16,355 nt of DNA, taken from Flavobacteriales bacterium UBA6049 (GTDB lineage: Bacteria > Bacteroidota > Bacteroidia > Flavobacteriales_G > Salibacteraceae). The number at the start of each line of letters is the position of its first letter. The stretch's first letter is position 1. The notes beneath the pieces are model-generated. The model did not search any database. It was not told where the DNA came from and worked only from the letters and a program-made list of their open reading frames with translations. The DNA lies in assembly GCA_002429085.1 (NCBI GenBank), contig DIYR01000152.1:1-16355 (forward strand), written 5' to 3'. Position numbers and translations under genes: made by a program. Positions 7,942 through 14,945 of the stretch are shown in pieces.

Positions 7942-10254
7942 TTATTTGATCATTAGCGTTTTAACCAATTGATCTGAACCATTCGTAATTCTAACTTGGT
8001 AAACTCCAGCGCTAATTGCGTTAGTTTCAATTTCAACACGTTGCGTGTTATCAACAGAAACTTGTTTTGAGATCACCAATTGTCCCATGGTATTCAATAA
8101 TTCAATTGTATAAGTTCCAGCTTGAGTTTGGTCAAATGAAACATTTACTACATCACCTGCAGGATTCGGGAAGATTCCGATACTTCCTAGTACTGGATGA
8201 GAATCAATTCCTGTAACAGTTTGTGAAGTAGCTGAACAACCGTTCGCATCTGTAATTTCAACAGAAATTTCATCACCTGCATTATTTGATCCGTCATAAG
8301 TAGAAGAAGTAGCACCATTTACTGCACTTCCATCAACATACCATTGGTATGCAACTGCTGATGAAGAAACTGCTTCGTAAATTGCATTAGCATTTTCATT
8401 GATTGTTGGTGCAGATGGAGTAGGGTGAATTGTAATTACTACTGGATCAGAAACCACTTGGTTGCTATTTGCAGTATTTGTTACAGTTACAGTGTATGTT
8501 CCACTTTGAGCAGTTGCATTCAATGTAATGTCTTGAGTTGTAGCTCCGTTAGACCATAAATACTCAATTGTTGGTCCTGAAGAACTTGCACTAAGCGTAA
8601 TATCATCACCTTCACAAGTTTCTCCATTTGGATTAGAAACGGTAACATCATTAGAGAATGATCCTGGTATCTCCGATAAAGGAATTGCTAAGTATACAAT
8701 GTTGTTGTTTCCGTAAGGATCTTCATCTCCACGTACTGCAAGTCCTGGTTCGTTATCTTCTTGATAAATGATTCTTAGTGAGTCGTCAACAGCGTTTGCC
8801 ACTGAAGGGAATACACATTCTTCTACACCAATTCCGTTGTCTGTAAAGTCGATTGGAGTAGACCAAGTGTCACCGCCATCAGAAGTGTTTGTAACATAAA
8901 TGTGACGGAAACTTTGAGCAAATAAAGATTCTTCAATATAAGATTGATATGCTACGAAGATTCTGTCTGTATTCTCATCATAAACTGCAGAAGGAGTTCC
9001 TGCGAGTGAAACAAAATATCCAGCTGTTGTAGAAGCATCTTCGTTTGGATTTCTTACATCTCCATCGTCATTCAAATCTTCTGCTTGGGCAATGATTTGT
9101 GCCGTCATAGTAATGATAGTATCAGAAGTAGCACCAGTACCAAAGCTCTCATTCCAGTACATTAGACCATTAGTGAATGGGAAGAAGCTTGAACCATCAG
9201 TAAGAGGGTCATCCTCTAATACACCCATTAACCCAAAGAAAACGTGAGCACTATCTTCATCATCAAGAACAATGCTTCCTGCACCATCAGATGTTAAAAG
9301 AATATCAGCTTCGCCATCACCATCAATATCAGAAATTTGACTGTCATCCCAAAGATCGATTGGGAATTCATTGATAATTGTTTTTGTCCAAGTATCTCCG
9401 TTATCTGTGGATTTCATCATTACAATGTCAGCCCACTCTCCGAAGTAAACAAAAGCTACTGTATTTCCTTTTGCAGTTATAGCATATCCATCACCACTGA
9501 AACCTGTAAACTCAGTAGCGTCTAATCCAGGTAAAATAGAATCTTGGATATCCCAAGTATCTCCACCATCTAAAGAGCGATAATAAACTAATGCTCCATC
9601 AAGACCTTGATAAATTTGTCCATTGTTTGCAGTTGGAGCAGTTACAGCAATCATGTGAATCGTGTTTCCATTTGGACCACCTGAAGCAGTTCTATTCCAA
9701 ATTAAATCTGTTCCAGATACGTTAGACTCGCTCCAAGACCCTGTTCCTTTTGCAGGTCTCTTATTCAAAGTGATTACACTGCTTTCAGTGTTGTGAAGAG
9801 TATTTACCTCACCTCCATTAATGCTTAATAAACTTGGCCATCCTCCTCTTTCAGATTCAATTCTAGTCATGTTAGCTAAATCTGATTCAGGAACTTGCCA
9901 ACTGGTTCCATCAAAATAGTTGTAACCAGTACCTCTATCTGGTGCCGCTAAAGTTCCGTTGTTGGAAAAGGTCCAAACAGCAGAAACAGTACCATCACTA
10001 TGAAGTAAAAGCCTGTTTTGAGAAGAAGAGTTTGTCTGGAGATCGTAAGTTGTATTACCAATTACAGTTCCGTTTGGGGAAACATTTGTTGCTCTTGAGT
10101 TAGATAAAGGAGCAGAAACGGGCTCGTTCCCTACTTTATAATCCTTTTGCTTTAGAATTGGCTCACCCGAAATAACTGGAAGTAATTGTTGGTTTTGGGC
10201 AATAACACCCAAGGAGAATAAGCTCCCCGTGAGGAGGAGTAAAGACTTTTTCAT
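7942..10254 (-). CDS. Secreted T9SS cargo protein with Asp-box repeats and Ig-like region
   Basis: A 770-residue exported protein of unknown function. Residues 1-19 are a Sec signal peptide (MKKSLLLLTGSLFSLGVIA). The C-terminal 80 or so residues, from about 690 with GIFPNPAGD to LVKTLMIK, are a type A sorting domain of the type IX secretion system, so the protein should cross the outer membrane and be released or anchored at the surface. Three Asp-box motifs of the form S/T-x-D-x-G-x-T-W occur at 227-234, 282-289 and 457-464, suggesting a sialidase-like (BNR) beta-propeller. DIDGDGEAD at 309-317 and DLNDDGD at 393-399 look like calcium-binding loops. Residues from about 540 to 680 resemble one or two Ig/PKD-like domains (ITLSASSSG, YLWSNG, YQWYVDG). 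I do not see the FRIP motif of catalytic sialidases, so an enzyme function is not claimed. Monocistronic, with its own terminator. Confidence 0.9.
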   Translation of the reverse strand: MKKSLLLLTGSLFSLGVIAQNQQLLPVISGEPILKQKDYKVGNEPVSAPLSNSRATNVSPNGTVIGNTTYDLQTNSSSQNRLLLHSDGTVSAVWTFSNNGTLAAPDRGTGYNYFDGTSWQVPESDLANMTRIESERGGWPSLLSINGGEVNTLHNTESSVITLNKRPAKGTGSWSESNVSGTDLIWNRTASGGPNGNTIHMIAVTAPTANNGQIYQGLDGALVYYRSLDGGDTWDIQDSILPGLDATEFTGFSGDGYAITAKGNTVAFVYFGEWADIVMMKSTDNGDTWTKTIINEFPIDLWDDSQISDIDGDGEADILLTSDGAGSIVLDDEDSAHVFFGLMGVLEDDPLTDGSSFFPFTNGLMYWNESFGTGATSDTIITMTAQIIAQAEDLNDDGDVRNPNEDASTTAGYFVSLAGTPSAVYDENTDRIFVAYQSYIEESLFAQSFRHIYVTNTSDGGDTWSTPIDFTDNGIGVEECVFPSVANAVDDSLRIIYQEDNEPGLAVRGDEDPYGNNNIVYLAIPLSEIPGSFSNDVTVSNPNGETCEGDDITLSASSSGPTIEYLWSNGATTQDITLNATAQSGTYTVTVTNTANSNQVVSDPVVITIHPTPSAPTINENANAIYEAVSSSAVAYQWYVDGSAVNGATSSTYDGSNNAGDEISVEITDANGCSATSQTVTGIDSHPVLGSIGIFPNPAGDVVNVSFDQTQAGTYTIELLNTMGQLVISKQVSVDNTQRVEIETNAISAGVYQVRITNGSDQLVKTLMIK

Positions 10255-10415
10255 ACAATATTGGTTTAGTTAAACTCGCTTTTTCAGCGCCAATTTAGTG
10301 AATAATCGAATAAGTTGATAAAATGTTAATGTTGATTTGACTTATTGACGTGTATTTGACTCTTTTCTGATTTCGTTCATTGAGAAAAAAAAGCAGAGTA
10401 TTGTAGTCTATTTTT

Positions 10416-11741
10416 ATGCAAAATCCTATTAAACAGTTTTGTAAGCAGTTTTCTGTACAAGGGTTCTCTTCATCGTTTATTGCGGTTGCATTAACGCAAA
10501 TTGGAGGTATGATACTCGGGTACGCGGTAAGCATTTTTCTTTCCAACCATCTTTCTGATGAGCAGTTTGGCTTATGGAGTTATTTATTTCAATCTATTAT
10601 TCCTATTGCTATTGTGCTGGTTCTATATGGTAACCATCATTTTATAGTTAGAGAACTTACTCAGTTAGTTTCGTTGAACCGAACGAAGCAAGCTTGGAGA
10701 GTCTTTAAACGATCAATAACTTGGAGTTTTCTCATATTATTTGTGTTCGGCATTTTCTTTTCGGTATCGTTTCCAGTACTAATAGAAAGTCAATATTTTT
10801 CCTTTAGAGATGCTGTTCTTACAGTCTTAATAATTGGCCTATTCGCGGCTGGCAGAATCCGCCAAAGTTATCAGCAAGTAGTTGGTCAGAGTGGCATTAG
10901 TCAAATACCTGAAAGGATATTAGTACCATTACTTTTTTTGATTGGTATTTGGGGGTGGTTAACCTTTAATCAAACCGAATTGTTTGTTGATGAGGTGTTA
11001 TTAGTTTACACCATTTGTTTTGTGACAGTGTTACTAGGATCTTTAACCCTAGTTAAAAAACTGAGTTCATATAGAGGTTTACAAACAAGTACTGAAGAAC
11101 TAGAGGAAAAGACTGTTAAAACTAGAAAATACTTTTTCTTACTGGGAGTGGTTGATATTATTGATACCAATATAGATTTGATTTTACTTAAGGAATTGGC
11201 TGGTTTTGAGGAGATAGCTTACTTTTCTGTAGCTAAGCGAATTTCTTTTTTGCTTAACTTAATTCTCTTTAGCACTAACTATACATTATTTCCTACTGCT
11301 AGTGCTTTGTTTGCTCAAGGTAAAAAGATGTTGGTTCAAAAACAGATTTATAAAATCGTTAAAGTGAATACGGTAATAGCATCTGTTGGAGTAGTAGTTC
11401 TTTTACTTCTGAAACCATGGATTCTCGGCTTATTTGGTGACTCTTATGAAAGTGAAATTAGCTGGAGTTTATATAGTTTGCTGTTGTTAGTTCAGTGGGT
11501 TAATATTTTATTGGGTGTTCCCAGTTTGGTAATGAACATTTCTGGAAACGAGAAGTATAGTTTAGTCGTATTTTTAGGCGGGATTTTGTTACAAATAGGT
11601 CTGGCAGTTGTACTTATTCCTCATTTCGGGATTATAGGAATGGCTTGGGCACATTTCATTAATACAATTTTCTGGAATTTAACTCTAGGGTTTATTGCTA
11701 AGAAGAGGGCTGGATTGAATGTTACTTTCTTATTTCGGTAG
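10416..11741 (+). CDS. Oligosaccharide flippase / polysaccharide biosynthesis membrane protein (MOP superfamily, Wzx-like)
   Basis: A 441-residue polytopic membrane protein with about 12 predicted hydrophobic helices along its whole length, as in Wzx flippases. The N-terminal region has the family feel: a first helix GGMILGYAVSIFLSNHL, then LSDEQFGLWSYLFQSI, the short loop that follows the first helix in many flippases. Such proteins flip lipid-linked sugar units across the inner membrane. No glycosyltransferase, Wzy or other polysaccharide genes are near, so this is an orphan copy and its substrate is unknown. It is divergent from the T9SS cargo gene across 161 bases. TATTTTTA at 10409-10416 resembles a -7 element but touches the ATG, so the promoter is unresolved. 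No clear terminator follows before the tRNA. An MOP exporter for another lipid-linked substrate is possible. Confidence 0.82.
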   Translation: MQNPIKQFCKQFSVQGFSSSFIAVALTQIGGMILGYAVSIFLSNHLSDEQFGLWSYLFQSIIPIAIVLVLYGNHHFIVRELTQLVSLNRTKQAWRVFKRSITWSFLILFVFGIFFSVSFPVLIESQYFSFRDAVLTVLIIGLFAAGRIRQSYQQVVGQSGISQIPERILVPLLFLIGIWGWLTFNQTELFVDEVLLVYTICFVTVLLGSLTLVKKLSSYRGLQTSTEELEEKTVKTRKYFFLLGVVDIIDTNIDLILLKELAGFEEIAYFSVAKRISFLLNLILFSTNYTLFPTASALFAQGKKMLVQKQIYKIVKVNTVIASVGVVVLLLLKPWILGLFGDSYESEISWSLYSLLLLVQWVNILLGVPSLVMNISGNEKYSLVVFLGGILLQIGLAVVLIPHFGIIGMAWAHFINTIFWNLTLGFIAKKRAGLNVTFLFR

Positions 11742-11781
11742 ATTTTTTTCTGGGAAGTATTCTTTGATTAAGAGAAAAGAA

Positions 11782-11789
11782 TAAATTTG
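11782..11789 (+). promoter_or_regulatory. -7 promoter element for tRNA-His
   Basis: TAAATTTG is an exact TAnnTTTG match, 43 bases before the tRNA. A TTTG at 11763-11766 could be the -33 element, with a shortish 15-base gap. Confidence 0.55.
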
Positions 11790-11831
11790 CATCCCTTTTC
11801 GAAAGGAAGGTTATTTTTTAATAATCAACAT

Positions 11832-11906
11832 GGTGGTTGTAGCTCAGTTGGTTAGAGCGCTGGATTGTGGTTCCAGAGGTCGTGGGTTCGAGACCCATCT
11901 TCCACC
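11832..11906 (+). tRNA. tRNA-His (anticodon GTG)
   Basis: The full cloverleaf can be laid out: extra G(-1) at 11832, acceptor 5' strand 11833-11839, D stem GCTC/GAGC with loop AGTTGGTTA, anticodon stem CTGGA/TCCAG with loop TTGTGGT (anticodon GTG at 11867-11869), variable AGGTC, T stem GTGGG/CCCAT with loop TTCGAGA, acceptor 3' strand 11899-11905, and discriminator C73 at 11906. G(-1) opposite C73 is the histidine identity signature. The CCA tail is not encoded. The oddity is in the acceptor stem: GTGGTTG against CTTCCAC leaves U-U at positions 5-68 and 6-67, with the other five pairs intact. It has its own promoter, and a terminator begins 2 bases after the discriminator, so it is a single-gene transcript. 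Confidence 0.95.
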
Positions 11907-11907
11907 C

Positions 11908-11940
11908 AAAGCCCAAGAAAACTCTTGGGCTTTTTATTTT
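11908..11940 (+). terminator. Rho-independent terminator of tRNA-His
   Basis: An 11-bp stem, AAAGCCCAAGA (11908-11918) with TCTTGGGCTTT (11923-11933), closes a 4-base loop and runs into TTTTTATTTT (11931-11940). It starts almost immediately after the mature 3' end of the tRNA. The minus-strand thioesterase gene ends at 11957, and the same hairpin may help stop its transcript, since an A-run lies on the far side. Confidence 0.88.
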
Positions 11941-11956
11941 GGCCTTTTTTTAAAGA

Positions 11957-12502
11957 TCAAAGAGAAATTTGAACGTTACCTAGATTCTCTATCATGCTAA
12001 GATGATCTTCGATAGAGAATTCCACACCATATTTAATGTTTCTTTCGCTTTGTTCTCTTTTTCGTTCAATACTTCTTACAAATCTTCGAACATCATCTTC
12101 TGTTTCAAGAATTAAACCTGGAACTGACACATTATTTCCTTGATCATCTTTAGCAACCATTGTGAAGTAACTAGAGTTACAATGCTTCACTACACCAGTT
12201 TTAATGTTTTCAGCTTCTACACGAATGCCTACTACCATAGAGCTTTTGCCAACATGGTTTATCATGGCTTTCATAGACACTAACTCTCCAACTTCAATGG
12301 GTTGTATAAAATTCACTGTATTAACAGAAGCTGTAACGCAGTAGTGCTCACTATGCTTTGAGGCGCATGCAAAAGCTACTCCGTCCATACGTTCTAGAAT
12401 ATATCCACCATGAATTTTACCACTGAAATTGCTATGATGAGGAGACATTAACTCGGTGATGGTGACTTCAGAGTTTCGCTTGTATTTGAAGATAGGAGCC
12501 AT
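11957..12502 (-). CDS. Acyl-CoA thioesterase, hotdog fold (YciA/BACH type)
   Basis: A 181-residue single-hotdog protein expected to hydrolyse acyl-CoA to free fatty acid and CoA in the cytoplasm. The N-terminal signature is clear: ELMSPHHSNFSGKIHGGYI then LERMDGVAFACASKH, with N25 and D40 at the places of the active-site Asn and Asp of the family and the HGG loop between them. The central strand region VNFIQPIEVGELVSMKA and VVGIRVEAENIKTG also fits. After the hotdog core there is a charged C-terminal tail of about 45 residues (ERKREQSERN and on), longer than in YciA. The gene stands alone. Its upstream region has TTATTTTG at 12529-12536, a near match to a -7 element that overlaps the T-tract of the preceding operon's terminator. 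Chain-length preference cannot be told. Confidence 0.88.
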   Translation of the reverse strand: MAPIFKYKRNSEVTITELMSPHHSNFSGKIHGGYILERMDGVAFACASKHSEHYCVTASVNTVNFIQPIEVGELVSMKAMINHVGKSSMVVGIRVEAENIKTGVVKHCNSSYFTMVAKDDQGNNVSVPGLILETEDDVRRFVRSIERKREQSERNIKYGVEFSIEDHLSMIENLGNVQISL

Positions 12503-12529
12503 ATAGTTTATTGCTATTTCGTTTGGTTC

Positions 12530-12567
12530 AAAATAAAGCGCATCAAGTTTAGCTACTTGATGCGTTT
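12530..12567 (-). terminator. Terminator of the SPFH / ribbon-helix-helix unit
   Basis: A perfect 10-bp stem, CGCATCAAGT (12539-12548) with ACTTGATGCG (12555-12564), extends by three further pairs including one G-T. On the minus strand it is followed by CTTTATTTT, an interrupted T-tract. The 6-base loop contains most of the TAG stop codon of the ribbon-helix-helix gene, so the last sense codons form one arm of the hairpin. Confidence 0.75.
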
Positions 12568-12708
12568 ACTCTTTTTCAATTCTTGATGAAGCAAGTATTC
12601 AATTTGTCCATTTACACTCCTAAACTCATCTGCTGCCCATTTTTCGAGTGCATCATACATGTCTGGTTGTAAACGAAGTACAAATGATTTCTTTTGCTGT
12701 TTAGCCAT
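12553..12708 (-). CDS. Small ribbon-helix-helix (Arc/MetJ-like) DNA-binding protein
   Basis: A 51-residue open frame from ATG at 12708-12706 to TAG at 12555-12553. It is basic and has the ribbon-helix-helix plan: a lysine-rich start (MAKQQKK), a short beta strand SFVLRLQ with alternating side chains, helix 1 PDMYDALEKWAADEF, a turn at RSVNG, helix 2 QIEYLLHQELKK, and a basic end. RHH proteins dimerise through the strand, which inserts in the DNA major groove. It starts 11 bases after the SPFH stop, so the two are almost certainly co-transcribed. I see no toxin gene, so an antitoxin role is not supported. It could repress its own operon or act elsewhere. The stop codon lies in the terminator hairpin. 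The fold call is strong; the role is unknown. Confidence 0.85.
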   Translation of the reverse strand: MAKQQKKSFVLRLQPDMYDALEKWAADEFRSVNGQIEYLLHQELKKSKRIK

Positions 12709-12719
12709 CTAAGTTAGCT

Positions 12720-13577
12720 TTAGTAGATGCTCCCAGTATTAACTACGGGTGAAGGGTTTTTATCAGAGCAAAGCACCACTAATAAATTTGAAATCATAGC
12801 GGCTTTGCGTTCTTCATCTAACGTAATGGTGTCTCCTTTTTCAAGATGCTCTATTGCCATATCTACCATACCAACAGCACCTTCTACAATTTTCTGTCGA
12901 GCTGCAATAATGGCTGTTGCTTGTTGTCTTTGAAGCATGGCTCCAGCTATTTCTTCTGAATAAGCCAAGTGATTAATACGAGCTTCAATTACACTGATGC
13001 CAGCCATAGAAAGTCGCTCTTGTAACTCCTCTTCTAATACCTGATTTACTTCGTTTCCACCACTCCTTAATGTAAGTGTATGATGAGATTCATCCTCATT
13101 AAAGTTATCATATGGATACTGACCTGCTAATGTACGTAGGGCAGCATCGCTTTGAACAGTAACATAGTTTTCGTAATTATCAACTTCAAAGGCGGCTTGT
13201 GCAGTGTTGTCTACTTTCCACACTACAACTGCACTAATGATAATAGGGTTACCTAGATGATCGTTGACTTTTATTTTTTCCGTATCGAAATTTCTGGCAC
13301 GTAAAGAGATTTTCTTTTTAGTGAAGAACGGATTTGCCCAGAAGAAACCATGAGATTTCACTGTTCCTTTGTAAGCTCCGAACAATACTAAAACCTTAGA
13401 TTGATTTGGATTTACGATGAAATACCCCGGGAGAGTAATGAAGAATAAGAGTCCAAAAATGAAAAATAAAGGAAACATCCTCATTGCTATTGATGCGATT
13501 GCTCCAATAAGTAAAATGGCATGAATAAGTAACCATAGGTAACCATTCATTGGGCGAAAGTTCTGTTCTTGTGTCAT
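12720..13577 (-). CDS. SPFH / band-7 domain membrane protein (stomatin-prohibitin-flotillin family)
   Basis: A 285-residue membrane protein. Two hydrophobic helices, about 13-31 and 34-52 (IHAILLIGAIASIAM, FFIFGLLFFITLPGYF), anchor it. The SPFH domain follows from about 53 (NPNQSKVLVLFGAYKGTVKS) to about 210, with the typical NFDTEKIKVNDHLGNPIII and SAVVVWKVDN. Near the C-terminal end of the domain is ARINHLAYSEEIAGAMLQRQ, then an alanine- and glutamate-rich helix (ATAIIAARQKIVEGAV), as in proteins that oligomerise into membrane rings. There is no NfeD partner next to it, unlike many bacterial SPFH genes; the partner is a ribbon-helix-helix gene 11 bases downstream. SPFH proteins organise membrane microdomains or scaffold proteases and channels, but a specific role here is unknown. 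The start is set by the -7 element 26 bases upstream. The nitroreductase gene is divergent. Confidence 0.93.
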   Translation of the reverse strand: MTQEQNFRPMNGYLWLLIHAILLIGAIASIAMRMFPLFFIFGLLFFITLPGYFIVNPNQSKVLVLFGAYKGTVKSHGFFWANPFFTKKKISLRARNFDTEKIKVNDHLGNPIIISAVVVWKVDNTAQAAFEVDNYENYVTVQSDAALRTLAGQYPYDNFNEDESHHTLTLRSGGNEVNQVLEEELQERLSMAGISVIEARINHLAYSEEIAGAMLQRQQATAIIAARQKIVEGAVGMVDMAIEHLEKGDTITLDEERKAAMISNLLVVLCSDKNPSPVVNTGSIY

Positions 13578-13602
13578 AGTTAAAGTGATATTGAATTGAT
13601 AT

Positions 13603-13610
13603 CAAATATA
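13603..13610 (-). promoter_or_regulatory. -7 promoter element for the SPFH / RHH operon
   Basis: Minus-strand TATATTTG is an exact TAnnTTTG match, 26 bases before the SPFH ATG, giving a leader of about 20 bases. No good -33 TTG is seen at the expected distance. Confidence 0.55.
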
Positions 13611-13659
13611 ATGCAAAATGAATTAATAGTTGTCTGAATTAGTGACGAACGGTTTTAAC

Positions 13660-13667
13660 TACATTTG
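13660..13667 (+). promoter_or_regulatory. -7 promoter element for the nitroreductase gene
   Basis: TACATTTG is an exact TAnnTTTG match, 22 bases before the ATG at 13689. It is back to back with the SPFH promoter, 49 bases between the two elements. Confidence 0.6.
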
Positions 13668-13688
13668 AACGACTAAAAGGAAAGAAGT

Positions 13689-14279
13689 ATGCGATTTAAT
13701 GTGAGCGAGATAAATGAGTGTATACGAACTCGAAGAACTATTTTTCCAGAACAGTTTTCATCTAGAAAAGTGCAAAAAGAACTAATTGAAGTGCTTCTTG
13801 AAAATGCAAGGTGGGCACCGACTCATAAACTAACCCAACCATGGAGGTTCAAGGTTTTTTATGATGAAGGACTTGAGAAACTTGGAAGGTGGCATGCAGA
13901 TACCTATAAGACCATAACTCCTGAAGCTGACTTCAAAGAGATGAAATATCGGAAACTATTAGAACGTCCTTCTATGGCATCTGCAGTTATAGCTATTATC
14001 ATGAAGCGTGATGAAAAGCATGCAGTTCCTGAAGTAGAAGAAATTGCTGCAGTAAGTGCTGCTGTTCAGAATATGTATATAACAGCTAGTGCCTATGGTT
14101 TGGCAACATATTGGGGGAGTGGTGGGTTGACCTACTCCAGTGAAATGAAAGAGTTCTTAGGTATTGGTGAGGAAGATCGTTGTATGGGATTGTTTTTTGT
14201 TGGGTATCCTGATATTGATTGGCCAAAACGTACGGAAAGAATGGAACGAAGACTCGTAACAGAATGGATAGAAGAATAA
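13689..14279 (+). CDS. Nitroreductase-family flavoprotein (YdjA-like)
   Basis: A 196-residue, single-domain protein of the FMN-dependent nitroreductase family. Residues 12-18 (IRTRRTI) correspond to the N-terminal arginine-rich FMN phosphate-binding segment. RWAPTHKLTQPWRFKVF at about 42-58 matches the small YdjA-type subgroup, in which H and QPWRF line the flavin pocket. EIAAVSAAVQNMYITASAYG and GLATYWGSGG form the central helix and the second flavin-contacting region. It should be a cytoplasmic dimer reducing unknown substrates with NAD(P)H. The ATG is supported by a purine-rich AAAAGGAAAG at 13675-13684 with a 7-base gap, an unusually clear ribosome-binding site for this window. It is monocistronic, with a -7 element upstream and a terminator whose A-run begins inside the stop codon. 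Confidence 0.9.
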   Translation: MRFNVSEINECIRTRRTIFPEQFSSRKVQKELIEVLLENARWAPTHKLTQPWRFKVFYDEGLEKLGRWHADTYKTITPEADFKEMKYRKLLERPSMASAVIAIIMKRDEKHAVPEVEEIAAVSAAVQNMYITASAYGLATYWGSGGLTYSSEMKEFLGIGEEDRCMGLFFVGYPDIDWPKRTERMERRLVTEWIEE

Positions 14280-14306
14280 AAAAAGCCGCTTTAAGCGGCT
14301 TTTTTT
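14278..14306. terminator. Bidirectional Rho-independent terminator
   Basis: Seven A, then GCCGC-TTTAA-GCGGC, then seven T: a symmetrical hairpin able to end transcription both ways. It serves the nitroreductase gene (stop at 14277-14279, + strand) and the DUF1573 gene (stop at 14326, - strand). Confidence 0.93.
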
Positions 14307-14325
14307 ATTGAGTATGTAAAAATGA

Positions 14326-14883
14326 TTAAGCTCCTTCTTCAGCAGCTACTTCAGCAGAAATAGTTAAACGAGTATCTCTTGGCTCAGTGTTAGCTGTAAT
14401 AGTAACGGTTTTTGCTTGTTTTCCTTTTTGTTTTCCAGGCTTGTACACAACGCGAATTTCACCAGTAGCACCTGGAGCAATTGGTTCGCGAGGCCATTCA
14501 GGAACTGTACAACCACAAGAACCTCGAGCGTTTTCGATGATTAATGGGTTGTCACCTGTGTTTGTAAATATAAAGATCTTTTCATTTTCAGTGTCTTGTT
14601 TGATTGCTCCAAAATCGTGAGACATTTCAGCAAATGCTACCGATGTTGGAGGTCCAAGAGGTTTTGCAGGTTCAGGCGTTTGTGCTGCTGGTTGCTGAAA
14701 ATCTAATTGATTTTGAGGAGCAGCAATAGGAGAGGTGCTTGGTTGTTTGGCAGTCGCCACCGTAGTAGCGGGAGTAGATCTTCTTGGTAGGCTATCTTCT
14801 TTGATGAAAGTGCCATAGATTACAGTAACGGCAATCAATACAAGGAGGCCTAACTGTAAATTACTTTTCATTGAATCGTCCAT
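14326..14883 (-). CDS. DUF1573 domain protein, membrane-anchored
   Basis: A 185-residue protein with one N-terminal membrane helix (LQLGLLVLIAVTVIYGTFI, about 9-27), a proline-, threonine- and glutamine-rich linker to about 80, and a DUF1573 Ig-like domain from about 83 to the end. The DUF1573 signature is clear: FAEMSHDFGAIKQ, KIFIFTNTGDNPLIIENAR, the paired-cysteine motif SCGCTVPEWP, and GEIRVVYKPGKQKGKQAKTV. The bulk should lie in the periplasm or on the outer face of the inner membrane. The function of DUF1573 is not established; it is very common in Bacteroidota. An alternative ATG four codons downstream (14871) is equally plausible. It lies 62 bases after the S41 peptidase stop on the same strand, and shares a bidirectional terminator with the nitroreductase gene. 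A weak -7-like TACATTCG lies at 14924-14917. Confidence 0.88.
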   Translation of the reverse strand: MDDSMKSNLQLGLLVLIAVTVIYGTFIKEDSLPRRSTPATTVATAKQPSTSPIAAPQNQLDFQQPAAQTPEPAKPLGPPTSVAFAEMSHDFGAIKQDTENEKIFIFTNTGDNPLIIENARGSCGCTVPEWPREPIAPGATGEIRVVYKPGKQKGKQAKTVTITANTEPRDTRLTISAEVAAEEGA

Positions 14884-14945
14884 TTCTTTCTTTGGTTTGT
14901 TGATTTAGTTGAGTTACGAATGTAAAAAATGACAATGCATTATAA

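Noticed and set aside
10336..10360. Three TTGAC copies (10337, 10345, 10356) upstream of the flippase
   Set aside because: The spacing is uneven (8 and 11 bases) and the motif is short in AT-rich DNA. It could be regulator half-sites, but chance is as likely.
10295..10546. An 83-codon minus-strand frame covering the divergent intergenic region
   Set aside because: It overlaps the start of the flippase, has no recognisable motif, and its cysteines and isoleucines come from AT-rich DNA read in reverse.
11759..11782. AT-rich inverted repeat ATTCTTT / AAAGAAT between flippase and tRNA
   Set aside because: The stem is weak, has no GC and no T-tract, and it overlaps the tRNA promoter. It is not convincing as a flippase terminator.
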